Assembly (NCBI GenBank): GCA_023257655.1
Contig: JALRBQ010000012.1
Span: forward strand, 1 to 35,246
Direction of reading: 5' to 3'
Length of the DNA stretch: 35,246 nt
DNA from: Pseudomonadales bacterium
GTDB lineage: Bacteria; Pseudomonadota; Gammaproteobacteria; Pseudomonadales; Pseudohongiellaceae
Both the position numbers and the translations under genes were made by a program. This document shows positions 7,167-16,397 of the stretch, in pieces (positions within the stretch are counted from its first letter, which is position 1; every line of letters starts with the position of its first letter). The notes under the pieces were generated by a model. It ran no database searches, was not told where the DNA came from, and saw nothing but the letters and a program-made list of their open reading frames with translations.

Positions 7167-7310
7167 CTGGTAGTCTATAGATACCAGTTGGCCCGGACTC
7201 GGGGCGTCCGGGGTTTACCGCGCTGGAAAGCGCGCGTTCAGAGACCGCCTCACCACAGGTTCGGCAGTCACTGGCGAACCCGAGGGCTTTTTCGGCTCCC
7301 ATAGGGAGCC
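7167..7310. other. Cluster of five consecutive inverted repeats (possible structured RNA)
   Basis: Within 144 bases lie five stems: 7167-7172/7182-7187 (6 bp), 7192-7198/7206-7212 (7 bp), 7219-7224/7229-7234 (6 bp, GGAA loop on the plus strand), 7258-7267/7271-7280 (a near-perfect dyad GGTTCG...CGAACC with one mismatch) and 7294-7300/7304-7310 (7 bp, ATA loop). They run straight into the terminator stem at 7311. An open frame on the minus strand (7042-7329) starts inside the terminator and overlaps a better gene, so this looks non-coding. Read on the plus strand the block would end in a perfect terminator, as a small RNA gene would; no clear promoter was found. Confidence 0.45.
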
Positions 7311-7354
7311 CCAAATAAAAAACCCCCACCGCACAGCGGTGGGGGTTTTTTATT

Positions 7355-7357
<3 letters not shown>
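7311..7357. terminator. Very strong bidirectional terminator, 22-bp perfect inverted repeat
   Basis: Arms 7311-7332 and 7336-7357 are perfectly complementary over 22 bases with a 3-base loop (ACA). The core is CCCCCACCGC/GCGGTGGGGG flanked by A-run and T-run, so it can end transcripts from either side. The right arm includes the three bases encoding the tRNA-Glu CCA end (7355-7357). Confidence 0.9.
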
Positions 7358-7430
<73 letters not shown>

Positions 7431-7467
7431 AGAGAATGGCCAACAGGCAGCCATTCGAGCGGGGGGC

Positions 7468-7496
7468 ATTCTAAGAATGTTGGCTGATTCAGTCAA
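7468..7496 (-). promoter_or_regulatory. Promoter of tRNA-Glu
   Basis: On the minus strand TTGACT (7496-7491), 17 bases, TAGAAT (7473-7468): five of six matches at each hexamer with ideal spacing. It is followed by a G+C-rich discriminator (GCCCCCCGC), the signature of stable-RNA promoters under stringent control. The transcript would start near 7461 with a 30-base leader before the mature 5' end. Confidence 0.75.
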
Positions 7497-7657
7497 GCGA
7501 TAACTCTAACAAAGCACCTGAAAAACCCCGCGTCGAGGCGTCAGGCAACGCGCAGAGAATGCCAATTCTTTCACTCCCTGCTCGTTCGGCGGGGTGACAC
7601 AGACACATCGACTCCATACCCCCTCTTTTGCTAGTATGCTGACGAATCCGCGTTTCA

Positions 7658-8413
7658 ATGTCGGTGAGCCCTAATCGCAACTCGCCGGCAGTTTCAGCTT
7701 CAGGAATTACACGGCTAATGCTCGCGCTGCTCTCCATTCTGTCTGCCCTCGCCTTGCTCGGCCTTACAGTCTATGCCCTGCACCGCCACCAGACGATGGA
7801 GGTTGAAATTACCGTTAATCGCAGCGCTCCACTGCCTCCGCTCGAACCGAATGCGGCGGTACGTCTGAGGCGTCAGGACGCACCGGCACCCAGTCGTGAA
7901 CCTGCCCGACAGAAGCCTGACACTGCCCGGCCCGCGGCGCCAGCTGCGCCCAAATCTGCCAGTACTGCCGCTTCCTGGCAGGATGAAATTGCGCAATTGA
8001 AAGCGGAATCCCGCTTTGCGGAGGCTTACACGTTGTGCCGCCGCTATTTCCCGCTCTGGGGTGCTTACAACCAGTATTGCATGGTGTTGCGGACCGAATT
8101 GAAAGCCGCCGGCACTGACCCCGTAAAGTACCCGCAGTTGCTGGAATCACTCTACAGAACTGCGGTGATTGCCGAACTGCTGCATGACAAATCCACTGAA
8201 AGCAGCAAATTGACCAATGCCGAACTGCGAAAGCTCGATCTGGATGCCGTCGCGGAACTGCCCTTTCCTTTCACTGAAATTGGCTATGCCCATCTCAGGC
8301 TGATACGAAAAGGCGATATTAAACAGCTGGTTGATGCCTGGGGACGGCCTCAAGGCCATGTTCCACCCCGTCAATTTCACGCGGAATGGTGGCAAAAGCA
8401 GTTCACTCCGTGA
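7658..8413 (+). CDS. Membrane-anchored protein of unknown function
   Basis: 251 residues. One membrane segment lies at about residues 19-42 (LMLALLSILSALALLGLTVYAL), then a Pro/Ala/Arg-rich linker to about residue 105, then a helical domain with SRFAEAYTLCRRYFPLWGAYNQYC, which resembles a helical repeat unit, and an aromatic-rich end (FHAEWWQKQF). The orientation is probably N-in, with the domain in the periplasm. I recognise no family. The ATG at 7658 has no good ribosome site; ATG at 7718, the first residue of the membrane segment, is an alternative. A 249-base gap with no recognised feature follows, apart from a few short dyads. Confidence 0.65.
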   Translation: MSVSPNRNSPAVSASGITRLMLALLSILSALALLGLTVYALHRHQTMEVEITVNRSAPLPPLEPNAAVRLRRQDAPAPSREPARQKPDTARPAAPAAPKSASTAASWQDEIAQLKAESRFAEAYTLCRRYFPLWGAYNQYCMVLRTELKAAGTDPVKYPQLLESLYRTAVIAELLHDKSTESSKLTNAELRKLDLDAVAELPFPFTEIGYAHLRLIRKGDIKQLVDAWGRPQGHVPPRQFHAEWWQKQFTP

Positions 8414-8662
8414 TGAGTCTGCAACTCTCAAGCAAGGCTGCACCAGTCTTCTAGGAAGCCGCCAAGTCTACGTATCGCGTGGCCTCCAAGGCCAGCCGCA
8501 AATCTTGACCCCTGTTTAGGTCTATGACATCCTGACAAGCTGCCAATGGGCGGTAGTGGTCTGACTAGCCCTTGCGTGAGTCAGCCTCTAGCGCACGGTA
8601 TACAGGTCGGATGGCGGTGCAGGTAGCACCAGCCGCTATCGACGATACGAGAGAAACTGGTC

Positions 8663-8917
8663 ATGGCGAAAAAGCAACCGGATCCTGACGCTGACACTGT
8701 CAGCATCGACAAGAAGTTGATCGAGGAAGGCACACAGCAACTGAATAACGAGATTCGAGTGCTGGAGGCCTGGCTGATAGAGCTGGAGGCCCTGGACAAC
8801 AGCGACGCCGAAATCATCGCCGCCCGGAAATCCTATAAAGATATGCTACGCAGCCGCAAGGAGATGCTCAGCACTCTGACCAAGCAGGCGAAAATGCAGG
8901 CGCTTAATGTCGATTAA
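8663..8917 (+). CDS. Small helical protein of unknown function
   Basis: 84 residues, highly charged and predicted as two long helices: VSIDKKLIEEGTQQLNNEIR and IIAARKSYKDMLRSRKEML. Heptad-like spacing of leucine and isoleucine suggests a coiled coil. There is no signal or membrane segment, so it should be cytoplasmic. A GAGAGAAA ribosome site precedes the ATG. The dUTPase gene starts 57 bases after its stop on the same strand, so the two are probably co-transcribed; whether they act together is unknown. Confidence 0.65.
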   Translation: MAKKQPDPDADTVSIDKKLIEEGTQQLNNEIRVLEAWLIELEALDNSDAEIIAARKSYKDMLRSRKEMLSTLTKQAKMQALNVD

Positions 8918-8974
8918 GGTCGTGCCGCAACGGATATTCCCACCGCACCCTTTCCTTCCCGAGACCCCAAACTG

Positions 8975-9634
8975 ATGCTGTCCAGAGAACAAGCCATTGC
9001 AATGTTGCGCCTGCAATCCGGCATGAATGCCAAAGTGGATCCGAATTGGGTCGCGGCCAAATACCCCTATTTGCGTGCCGTTGTCATCGAAGGTGCGGAG
9101 GCGATAGAACACCACGGCTGGAAGTGGTGGAAACATCAGTCAAAGGATCTCCCACAATTGCAGATGGAATTGATCGATATCTGGCATTTCCTGCTATCCC
9201 AGATCCTGCTGAACCACTACGGCAATGAAGACAAGGCGCTCGTGTCTTTGCTGGAATTACTGGAGCAGGCCCGACGTCAGACAGATATCGAGTTCGACAA
9301 CCGCCACTACATCCCGAACAGTCTCGATCTGGTCGCAAAACTGGAACTGCTGATCGCACTGGCCGCAGCCCGTCGTATAGACCTGTCCATCTTTGAGGCG
9401 ATCATGGCGGATTGCGAGATGGACTGGACCGCGCTCTATTGTCAGTACGTTGGCAAGAACGTCCTGAATTTCTTCCGTCAGGATAATGGTTACAAACAGG
9501 GCCACTACCTGAAAGTCTGGCACGGACGGGAGGACAATGAGTATCTCGTGGAAGTGATGGCGCAGCTGGATGCCAGCGACCCTGACTACGCCGACAAACT
9601 CTATTCTGCCCTGCAACACCACTACCCGGCCTGA
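8975..9634 (+). CDS. Dimeric all-alpha dUTP diphosphatase (dUTPase_2 family)
   Basis: 219 residues. This resembles the dimeric dUTPases (dUTPase_2; the all-alpha NTP pyrophosphatase superfamily with MazG), not the trimeric beta-fold Dut. The metal site is visible as EGAEAIEHHGWKWWKH (about residues 39-54) followed by ELIDIWHFL (about 65-73), giving the ExxE...ExxD pattern. The C-terminal signature KNVLNFFRQDNGYKQG then YLKVWHGREDNEYL is typical of the family. It hydrolyses dUTP (and probably dUDP) to dUMP, preventing uracil entering DNA and supplying dTMP synthesis. The ribosome site before the ATG is weak. It converges with nfuA, with a gap of only 10 bases. Confidence 0.87.
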   Translation: MLSREQAIAMLRLQSGMNAKVDPNWVAAKYPYLRAVVIEGAEAIEHHGWKWWKHQSKDLPQLQMELIDIWHFLLSQILLNHYGNEDKALVSLLELLEQARRQTDIEFDNRHYIPNSLDLVAKLELLIALAAARRIDLSIFEAIMADCEMDWTALYCQYVGKNVLNFFRQDNGYKQGHYLKVWHGREDNEYLVEVMAQLDASDPDYADKLYSALQHHYPA

Positions 9635-9644
9635 GCCAGGATCG

Positions 9645-10226
9645 CTATTGATAGAACGCGTTTTCCTTCACCGTATGGTCGGTGATATCACGCACTTCTT
9701 TTAACTGTGGAATCTGCGCCAGCAACGCCTTCTCAACGCCTTCCTTGAGCGTGACATCGACCATGCCACAGCCCTGGCAGCCACCGCCGAAACGCAGGAT
9801 GGCAATATTCTCATCGTAGATTTCTTCGAGGGTGACATTACCACCATGGGCGGCGAGACCAGGATTGATCTCATTGTAGAGAATGTAATTGATGCGATCG
9901 GCGATGGAACTGTCGTCGGAAAGTTTCGGCAAGCGCGAGTTAGGCGCCTTGATAGTGAGCTGGCCACCCATGGAGTCCTTGGCAAAATCCACTACCGCGT
10001 CTTCCAGGAAAGGTATACTATGCAGGTCGATAAAGGCCTTGAATCCTTTATACTGTTTCACCTCGTCGTCCGCTTTCTCTTCCCCAGGACGACAAAAAGA
10101 TATGCAGGTCTCGGCCTTGGGCGTGCCCGCATCCAGAATAAAAATACGCACCGCAATACCCTCACACTTCTGCTTCTTCAGCAGCTCGGCGAGGTAGTCT
10201 TGTGCGGATTCGGTAATGCTGACCAT
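9645..10226 (-). CDS. nfuA: Fe-S cluster carrier protein NfuA
   Basis: 193 residues, the usual length. The N-terminal part (about residues 1-100) is the degenerate A-type carrier (HesB-like) domain; the C-terminal part (about 110-190) is a NifU-type domain with the cluster-binding CxxC in [14 protein letters not shown]. The protein receives 4Fe-4S clusters and passes them to apo-targets, notably under oxidative stress or iron starvation. The ATG at 10224-10226 has a GAGAG site. It is divergent from metH. A 25-base site matching the IscR type-1 consensus lies 65 bases upstream of the start (10291-10315), as reported for the E. coli nfuA promoter. Confidence 0.96.
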   Translation of the reverse strand: MVSITESAQDYLAELLKKQKCEGIAVRIFILDAGTPKAETCISFCRPGEEKADDEVKQYKGFKAFIDLHSIPFLEDAVVDFAKDSMGGQLTIKAPNSRLPKLSDDSSIADRINYILYNEINPGLAAHGGNVTLEEIYDENIAILRFGGGCQGCGMVDVTLKEGVEKALLAQIPQLKEVRDITDHTVKENAFYQ

Positions 10227-10290
10227 GGAATTCTCTCATGAGTTTCTGACTTGGATCGGCCGATAATACTCCATTCGAGAGCGAATGAGA

Positions 10291-10315
10291 ATAACTGACC
10301 GAAATACTAGGTTAT
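10291..10315 (-). promoter_or_regulatory. IscR type-1-like binding site upstream of nfuA
   Basis: The 25 bases read ATAACTGACC at the left and TAGGTTAT at the right, an inverted repeat (GAATAAC 10289-10295 with GTTATTC 10311-10317). Compared by eye with the E. coli type-1 consensus (ATASYYGAC...GTCRRSTAT) 20 of 25 positions agree. On the minus strand a TATTAT -10 lies downstream at about 10262-10267, so the site would sit at or just upstream of the -35, suiting repression by 2Fe-2S IscR. The window contains no iscR gene, so the regulator is inferred. A second dyad, CATTCG/CGAATG, lies at 10272-10287. Confidence 0.55.
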
Positions 10316-10344
10316 TCATCGCTGGCGACACGCGCCCTTTTTGA

Positions 10345-10368
10345 TAGAATTGCCGCCTTTTAAGCGGC
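10345..10368 (+). promoter_or_regulatory. Possible -10 element and leader hairpin before metH
   Basis: TAGAAT (10345-10350) is a good -10 match but no convincing -35 is present 16-18 bases upstream. Immediately downstream GCCGC (10352-10356) and GCGGC (10364-10368) can pair at the 5' end of the transcript. No cobalamin or S-adenosylhomocysteine riboswitch was recognised in the leader. Confidence 0.3.
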
Positions 10369-10411
10369 GAGCGAGATTGCAGGCTAAACCAGGCGAACAG
10401 AGCGAATAGAC

Positions 10412-13400
10412 ATGACGAGAAACACCGCACACAAAGATCCCGACGCGCTGCTGCGCAAGTTGCTGGCCGAACGCATCCTGATTCTGGATGGGGCTATGGG
10501 CACAATGATTCAATCGCGCAAACTGACGGATGCCCAGTTTCGTGGCGACCGCTTCAGGGACTTGCCCCAGGATCTCGCCGGCAACAACGATTTGTTGTGC
10601 CTGACTCAGCCTGAGGTTATCCGTCAGATACACCTGGAATATCTACAGGCTGGTGCCGACATCATCGAGACCAACACGTTCAACTCGACCCGCAGTTCCC
10701 AGGCCGACTACAAACTGCAGGATCTCGCGTATGAGTTGAACAAGTCAGCGGCGATCCTCGCGCGCCAAGCGTGTGATGAAGTCAGCGCCACCACGCCAAA
10801 CAAGCCTCGCTTTGTCGCTGGCGCGCTCGGACCGACCAGCAAGACCGCCTCAATCTCTCCGGACGTCAACGATCCAGGCTTTCGCAACACGAGTTTTGAC
10901 GATCTTGTAGCTGACTATACGAACTCTGCAAACGGACTGATCGACGGCGGCGCGGATATTCTGCTAATCGAAACTGCCTTCGACACGCTCAATGCCAAGG
11001 CCGCAATCTTCGCCGTTGAAAACTGTTTTGCGGACCGAGGCATACGCTTGCCTGTGATGATTTCCGGAACGATTACCGACGCCAGTGGCCGCACTTTATC
11101 GGGACAGACCGTCGCCGCTTTCTGCAACTCCGTCGCTCATGCCAAGCCCCTCTCTATCGGCTTCAACTGCGCGCTAGGTGCAGAGCAATTGCGCCCCCAT
11201 ATTGAAGAAACCTCGGCTATCGTCAGCAGCTATGTATCGACACATCCGAACGCGGGACTGCCTAACGAATTCGGCGAATATGAACAGTCACCGGAGGAGA
11301 TGGCTGCCATCATCGCTGATTTCGCGCGCAGTGGTTTCGTGAACATCGTCGGCGGTTGCTGCGGGACTACACCTGCGCATATCGCTGCCATCGCCGCCGC
11401 AGTCCGAGCAATCGCGCCGCGCCAACTCCCCGACATCAAGCCTGCTTGCCGATTGAGCGGACTCGAAGCCTTTACGATTGATGAGAATTCCCTGTTTGTG
11501 AATGTGGGAGAACGCACAAACGTCACCGGTTCGGCGCGCTTCGCAGAGTTGATTCGTGCCGAGAAATTTGATGAAGCATTGGAGGTTGCCCGCCAGCAAG
11601 TCGATTCTGGTGCTCAAATTATCGACATCAACATGGACGAGGGCATGCTGGATTCCAAGGCAGCGATGGTCACGTATCTGAAGTTGATTGCGTCCGAACC
11701 GGATATCAGCCGCGTACCGATCATGCTCGATTCGTCCAAATGGGACATCATCGAAGCAGGACTGAAATGCGTGCAAGGCAAATCGATTGTCAATTCGATC
11801 AGCCTTAAGGAAGGCGAAGAAGACTTCATCGCCAAGGCCCGCTTGTGCTTGAAATACGGGGCGGCCGTCATCGTCATGGCCTTCGATGAGAACGGACAGG
11901 CCGATACGCTCGAGAAAAAGAATGCCATCTGCAAACGCAGTTACAATTTGCTCGTCTCGGCGGTGAATTTTCCGCCGGAAGACATCATCTTCGACCCGAA
12001 TATCTTCGCCATCGGTACCGGTATCGAAGAACACAACAACTACGCGGTAGACTTCATCAACAGTTGTGCCTACATCAAGCAGCATCTGCCTCATGCGTTG
12101 ATTTCCGGCGGCGTGAGCAATGTTTCGTTTTCGTTCCGAGGCAATAATGCCGTGCGCGAGGCGATTCATTCCGTGTTTCTGTTCCACGCTATCAAGGCCG
12201 GTCTCACCATGGGTATCGTCAATGCCGGGCAATTAGCGGTTTACGATGACATTCAACCCGATTTGAAGAAAGCCGTCGAAGCTGTCGTCCTCAACCGTTC
12301 ACCGGGCGCCACCGACAAGCTCATGGAGATTGCCCAGGGCTTCAGCGGCAGTGCAGGCACTGAACGGGTGGAGGATCTCTCTTGGCGCGAGAAGAGTGTT
12401 GCCGAGCGACTCAGTTACGCACTCGTAAAAGGCATTACCAAGTTCATTGAGATAGATACCGAGGCCGCAAGACTGGAGGCCAATAAACCCATCGAAGTCA
12501 TCGAAGGCCCGCTGATGCGTGGCATGGATGAAGTCGGCGACTTGTTTGGCAGTGGCAAAATGTTTCTGCCTCAAGTGGTTAAAAGCGCGCGTGTCATGAA
12601 GCAGGCAGTCGCTTATTTGCTGCCCTTCATTGAAGCCGAGAAACAGGGCGGCGAGATTCAGACCAAAGGCAAGATCCTGATGGCTACGGTCAAGGGTGAT
12701 GTCCATGATATTGGCAAAAATATCGTGGGGGTTGTACTCGGCTGCAATAACTACGACATCATCGATTTGGGCGTGATGGTCTCCTGCGAGAAAATATTGC
12801 AGACAGCCAAAGCCGAAAATGTCGACATCATCGGTTTGAGTGGCCTTATCACTCCATCGCTCGATGAGATGGTGCATGTCGCCAGCGAGATGCAGCGGCT
12901 CGGATTCACGATTCCTCTGATGATCGGCGGTGCCACAACCTCAAAGGCGCACACCGCGGTGAAGATTGAACAGAACTACACCAATAACAGCACCGTTTAT
13001 GTGCCCGATGCGTCGCGTAGCGTGACAGTGGTCAGCAATCTGCTGAACGCTGAAACGCGCGCGGCTTATTGTCAGGAAATACGCGAAGAATACGAGGCCA
13101 TTCGGGTGCGTACAGGTAAGCGCGGCAAACAGCGCGCCCTGCTGGACTACGAAGCTGCCAATGCCAATCGCCAGCAGTTTGACTGGGAGCAGTACGTACC
13201 GACCAAGCCTGCATTTCTCGGCAATCGGGTTTTCAAGGAATATCCCCTGGCAGATCTCATCCCCTATATCGACTGGACCCCGTTCTTCATCACCTGGGGA
13301 TTGTCCGGAAAATACCCGGCCATCCTCAGCGATGCCAAGGTAGGTGAAGCGGCCACCGATTTGTTCAATGACGCACAATCGATGCTCGACAAGATCGTCA

Positions 13401-14104
13401 ATGAGAAGCTCCTTGAAGCGCGTGCAGTCGTCGGGTTCTGGCCCGTCTCGAAGCAAGGCGTAAACGATGTACAAGTCTATAACGGCAGCGCGCAACCGAT
13501 TGCCACCCTGCACTTTCTCCGGCAACAGGCCCCCAAGGCGGATCGCTTGCCGAACCTCAGCCTCGCTGACTACATCAGTGACAAACCCGGGCAGGCGGAC
13601 TACCTCGGCGGTTTCGCGCTGACAACGGGCATTGGTGCGGACGCGCTCGCGGCACACTATCAAGCCGAACACAATGACTACAATGCCTTGATGGTGAAGG
13701 CGCTCGCGGATCGATTAGCCGAAGCCTTCGCAGAACATCTGCACGAACGTGTTCGCAAGGAATTCTGGGCGTACGCGCCTGATGAAGCACTTTCCAACGA
13801 AGCGCTGATTCGAGAAGAATATCGCGGCATCCGACCGGCACCTGGCTATCCCGCGTGTCCGGATCATTCCGAGAAGGAAACACTGTTCACATTACTCGAT
13901 GCCACCGAACAGACCGGCATCGAACTCACTGAGAGCTATGCGATGTCACCGGCAGCCAGTGTCAGCGGTCTGTATTTCTCGCACCCGGAAGCGCGCTACT
14001 TTGCTGTCGGCAAAATAACAAGGGAACAGACTGATGCCCTGGCGCAGCGGAAAAAATGGGATGTGGCCGCAATGGCCAAACTGCTGTCGCCAAACCTCGA
14101 TTGA
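10412..14104 (+). CDS. metH: Cobalamin-dependent methionine synthase MetH
   Basis: 1230 residues, close to the E. coli enzyme, with all four modules. The homocysteine domain begins [11 protein letters not shown] (about 24) and has zinc ligands in GFNCALG (about 251) and GGCCGTT (about 314). The methyltetrahydrofolate domain starts [11 protein letters not shown] (about 363). The cobalamin domain holds GDVHDIGKN (about 761-769), where the His is the lower cobalt ligand. The C-terminal reactivation domain has [12 protein letters not shown] (about 1140), which binds S-adenosylmethionine. The enzyme moves the methyl group of 5-methyltetrahydrofolate to homocysteine in the cytoplasm. The ribosome site is weak. 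A 105-base gap separates it from cysI on the same strand. Confidence 0.98.
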   Translation: MTRNTAHKDPDALLRKLLAERILILDGAMGTMIQSRKLTDAQFRGDRFRDLPQDLAGNNDLLCLTQPEVIRQIHLEYLQAGADIIETNTFNSTRSSQADYKLQDLAYELNKSAAILARQACDEVSATTPNKPRFVAGALGPTSKTASISPDVNDPGFRNTSFDDLVADYTNSANGLIDGGADILLIETAFDTLNAKAAIFAVENCFADRGIRLPVMISGTITDASGRTLSGQTVAAFCNSVAHAKPLSIGFNCALGAEQLRPHIEETSAIVSSYVSTHPNAGLPNEFGEYEQSPEEMAAIIADFARSGFVNIVGGCCGTTPAHIAAIAAAVRAIAPRQLPDIKPACRLSGLEAFTIDENSLFVNVGERTNVTGSARFAELIRAEKFDEALEVARQQVDSGAQIIDINMDEGMLDSKAAMVTYLKLIASEPDISRVPIMLDSSKWDIIEAGLKCVQGKSIVNSISLKEGEEDFIAKARLCLKYGAAVIVMAFDENGQADTLEKKNAICKRSYNLLVSAVNFPPEDIIFDPNIFAIGTGIEEHNNYAVDFINSCAYIKQHLPHALISGGVSNVSFSFRGNNAVREAIHSVFLFHAIKAGLTMGIVNAGQLAVYDDIQPDLKKAVEAVVLNRSPGATDKLMEIAQGFSGSAGTERVEDLSWREKSVAERLSYALVKGITKFIEIDTEAARLEANKPIEVIEGPLMRGMDEVGDLFGSGKMFLPQVVKSARVMKQAVAYLLPFIEAEKQGGEIQTKGKILMATVKGDVHDIGKNIVGVVLGCNNYDIIDLGVMVSCEKILQTAKAENVDIIGLSGLITPSLDEMVHVASEMQRLGFTIPLMIGGATTSKAHTAVKIEQNYTNNSTVYVPDASRSVTVVSNLLNAETRAAYCQEIREEYEAIRVRTGKRGKQRALLDYEAANANRQQFDWEQYVPTKPAFLGNRVFKEYPLADLIPYIDWTPFFITWGLSGKYPAILSDAKVGEAATDLFNDAQSMLDKIVNEKLLEARAVVGFWPVSKQGVNDVQVYNGSAQPIATLHFLRQQAPKADRLPNLSLADYISDKPGQADYLGGFALTTGIGADALAAHYQAEHNDYNALMVKALADRLAEAFAEHLHERVRKEFWAYAPDEALSNEALIREEYRGIRPAPGYPACPDHSEKETLFTLLDATEQTGIELTESYAMSPAASVSGLYFSHPEARYFAVGKITREQTDALAQRKKWDVAAMAKLLSPNLD

Positions 14105-14166
14105 GGATAAAAAAGTCGGATTCGGCGGTCTCTCATACCGGGGTGCTCCGCTTACAAATCCATCCT

Positions 14167-14182
14167 GCATTGTTTACAATGC
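14167..14182 (+). promoter_or_regulatory. Perfect dyad upstream of cysI
   Basis: GCATTG-TTTA-CAATGC is a perfect 6-bp inverted repeat centred 35 bases before the cysI start and just ahead of the AGGAG site. It may be an operator or a small leader hairpin. No regulator can be named. Confidence 0.35.
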
Positions 14183-14209
14183 GCCTCCGCACAGGAGTAG
14201 TACGAAGTC

Positions 14210-15868
14210 ATGTACCAATACGACAAATATGACCATCAGATGCTGGCAGATCGCGTCGCTCAGTTCCGTGATCAGACCGCGCGCTTCCTCGACGGCCAAC
14301 TGGCGGACGGCGAGTTTTTACCACTGCGCCTGCAGAACGGTCTCTACATCCAGCGGCTGGCACCCATGCTCAGAATCGCGGTGCCCTATGGCATGTTGTC
14401 CTCTACCCAGTTACGCAAATTGGCACACATCGCTCGCTACTACGACAAGGGCTACGCGCATTTCACCACCCGCCAGAATGTGCAGTTCAATTGGCCGCAA
14501 CTGGAAGAAGTGCCAGATATCCTTGCGCATCTCGCCGAAGTCGAGATGCACGCTATTCAGACTAGTGGTAATTGCATTCGCAACACGACCACCGATCAAT
14601 TTGCCGGCGTAGCTCCAGATGAACTCGAGGATTCCCGACCCTACTGCGAGATTATTCGGCAGTGGTCAACCTTCCATCCCGAATTCGCTTTTCTTCCTCG
14701 CAAATTCAAGATTGCCGTGTGCGGAACCAAGGTCGATCAGGCAGCAACGCAGGTGCATGACATCGGCATCTATCTCGTCAAGGGCCCCGGAGGAGACGTC
14801 GGTTTCCGAATTCTTGCCGGTGGAGGCCTGGGTCGAACACCGGTCATCGGACAAGAAGTATTCGAGTTTGTTGAGAAAAAGCATCTGCTGACTGCTCTCG
14901 AAGCTATTCTCCGTGTCTATAACCGCGAGGGACGACGCGATAACAAGTATAAGGCGCGCATCAAGATTCTGGTCAAGGAAACCGGCCTCGATGCATTCAG
15001 AGCAAAGGTCATGGATGAGTGGTCTGTCATCAAGGATTCACAACTGACTCTCACCGATGAGGAAATAAGCCGTTGTAAGGCCTATTTCGTCGATCCACCC
15101 TACGCCGCACTCGACGACCGCCCCGAAGCACTCGCAAAACCCTTGCAGAGCAATGTGCTGTTCGCCAACTGGTTTGAACAAAATGTGCGACCACACAAGA
15201 AATCCGGTTACGCCATTGCCACCGTGTGTCTGAAGGAAACCGGCGTGGCGCCTGGCGACGTAACCGATACTCAGCTGGAACATATTGCCGATTTTGCCGA
15301 CAAATACAGTTTTGGAGAAATTCGGGTTACTCATCACCAGAATATCGTGTTGGCTGACGTCAGACAGGAAGACTTGTACGCCCTCTTCCAGGATCTGCAA
15401 TCGCAGTCCCTGGCCAGTCACAATCTGGGACTCATCACAGACATGATATGTTGTCCGGGTGGGGATTTTTGCGCCCTGGCCAATGCAAAATCCATTCCGA
15501 TTGCCGAAGCGGTGCAGCGTCGGTTCGACAATTTTCAGCGCATCAAGGAGATCGGTCAGATGAACATCAATATCTCCGGCTGTATGAATGCCTGTGGGCA
15601 CCATCACGTTGGAAATATCGGCATCCTGGGCGTCGACAAGAAGGGCGAGGAGTTCTACCAAATCTCGCTCGGGGGCTCATCCAAAAACGAAGCCAGCCTC
15701 GGCAAGATTATCGGCCCCTCCTTTGCCCAGGAAGAGATACCCGACGTGATCGAAAAAATTGTCGATGTCTATACCGCACAACGCACATCAGGTGAAAAAT
15801 TTATCGATACCTACAATCGCATTGGTATAGAACCCTTCAAGGAGAGCGTCTATGCCAAAGCTGATTAA
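14210..15868 (+). CDS. cysI: Sulfite reductase hemoprotein, CysI-type
   Basis: 552 residues, the length of the Pseudomonas-type CysI. Two nitrite/sulfite-reductase ferredoxin-like half-domains alternate with two siroheme/4Fe-4S domains. The cluster and siroheme ligands are Cys415 and Cys421 (CPGGDFC) and Cys458 and Cys462 (GCMNAC). The substrate-side sequence HFTTRQNVQF (about residues 84-93) is typical. It reduces sulfite to sulfide with six electrons for cysteine synthesis. No flavoprotein (CysJ) gene lies here, so electrons probably come from ferredoxin or a distant reductase. AGGAG precedes the ATG at a rather long distance. DUF934 overlaps its end by 17 bases. A nitrite reductase role cannot be fully excluded. 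Confidence 0.92.
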   Translation: MYQYDKYDHQMLADRVAQFRDQTARFLDGQLADGEFLPLRLQNGLYIQRLAPMLRIAVPYGMLSSTQLRKLAHIARYYDKGYAHFTTRQNVQFNWPQLEEVPDILAHLAEVEMHAIQTSGNCIRNTTTDQFAGVAPDELEDSRPYCEIIRQWSTFHPEFAFLPRKFKIAVCGTKVDQAATQVHDIGIYLVKGPGGDVGFRILAGGGLGRTPVIGQEVFEFVEKKHLLTALEAILRVYNREGRRDNKYKARIKILVKETGLDAFRAKVMDEWSVIKDSQLTLTDEEISRCKAYFVDPPYAALDDRPEALAKPLQSNVLFANWFEQNVRPHKKSGYAIATVCLKETGVAPGDVTDTQLEHIADFADKYSFGEIRVTHHQNIVLADVRQEDLYALFQDLQSQSLASHNLGLITDMICCPGGDFCALANAKSIPIAEAVQRRFDNFQRIKEIGQMNINISGCMNACGHHHVGNIGILGVDKKGEEFYQISLGGSSKNEASLGKIIGPSFAQEEIPDVIEKIVDVYTAQRTSGEKFIDTYNRIGIEPFKESVYAKAD

Positions 15869-16355
15869 GAATGGTGCTCTGGCGCCTGACCGCTGGACTG
15901 TATTAAAAGAAGCAACGGGACCGGAAGTCCTGCAGGTGCTGCTTGGCAAGAACCTGATTGTTCCACTCAAGTTCTGGAAGCTCTATCGTGCCGAACTGAA
16001 CGACTACCCTGGCGAAATCGCAGTCTGGTTGAACAGCAATGAAAACGTCGCGGATATTGCCGGTGAACTGAATCAATTTTCATTGATTGCGCTGAACTTC
16101 CCTGTTTTTTCAGACGGCCGATCCTATACCAATGCGCGCGCCTTGCGTGAACGCTATGCCTACCAGGGGGAGATTCGGGCAATAGGGGATGTGCTGCGCG
16201 ATCAGTTATTTTATATGTCACGCTGCGGGTTCGACGCATTTGAGTTGCGTCATGATCAGGATGAGGCGGCCTGTCTGCAATCATTCAACGATTTCACAAC
16301 GAGTTATCAAGCGACCATTACCGAGCCGCGGCCACTGTTTCGACGCCGCCAGTAA
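15852..16355 (+). CDS. DUF934 family protein linked to sulfite reduction
   Basis: 167 residues. It overlaps the end of cysI by 17 bases and has a strong AAGGAG ribosome site, so translational coupling is likely. The pattern LNFPVFSDGRSYTNARALRERY then GEIRAIGDVLRDQLFYMSRCGFDAFELR is the DUF934 signature; the family is regularly found next to CysI and is described as a probable accessory of sulfite reduction. There is no signal or membrane segment. It has no visible cofactor motif, so its role (partner, chaperone or electron donor) is unresolved. Confidence 0.9.
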   Translation: MPKLIKNGALAPDRWTVLKEATGPEVLQVLLGKNLIVPLKFWKLYRAELNDYPGEIAVWLNSNENVADIAGELNQFSLIALNFPVFSDGRSYTNARALRERYAYQGEIRAIGDVLRDQLFYMSRCGFDAFELRHDQDEAACLQSFNDFTTSYQATITEPRPLFRRRQ

Positions 16356-16397
16356 TCCGCGCGCTAGCTCTTCACTCTCCGTACCCGGGCGTAGCTC

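Noticed and set aside
7042..7329. Open frame of 95 codons on the minus strand
   Set aside because: It begins inside the perfect terminator, crosses the hairpin cluster and overlaps the start of the secreted protein at 6666-7055.
10227..10411. Cobalamin or S-adenosylhomocysteine riboswitch before metH
   Set aside because: The leader is short and lacks the conserved boxes of either class; only a small GCCGC/GCGGC stem is present.
11288..12232. Long antisense frame (314 codons) within metH
   Set aside because: Shadow of a strongly coding gene; composition is typical of a reversed frame, and metH motifs are unambiguous.
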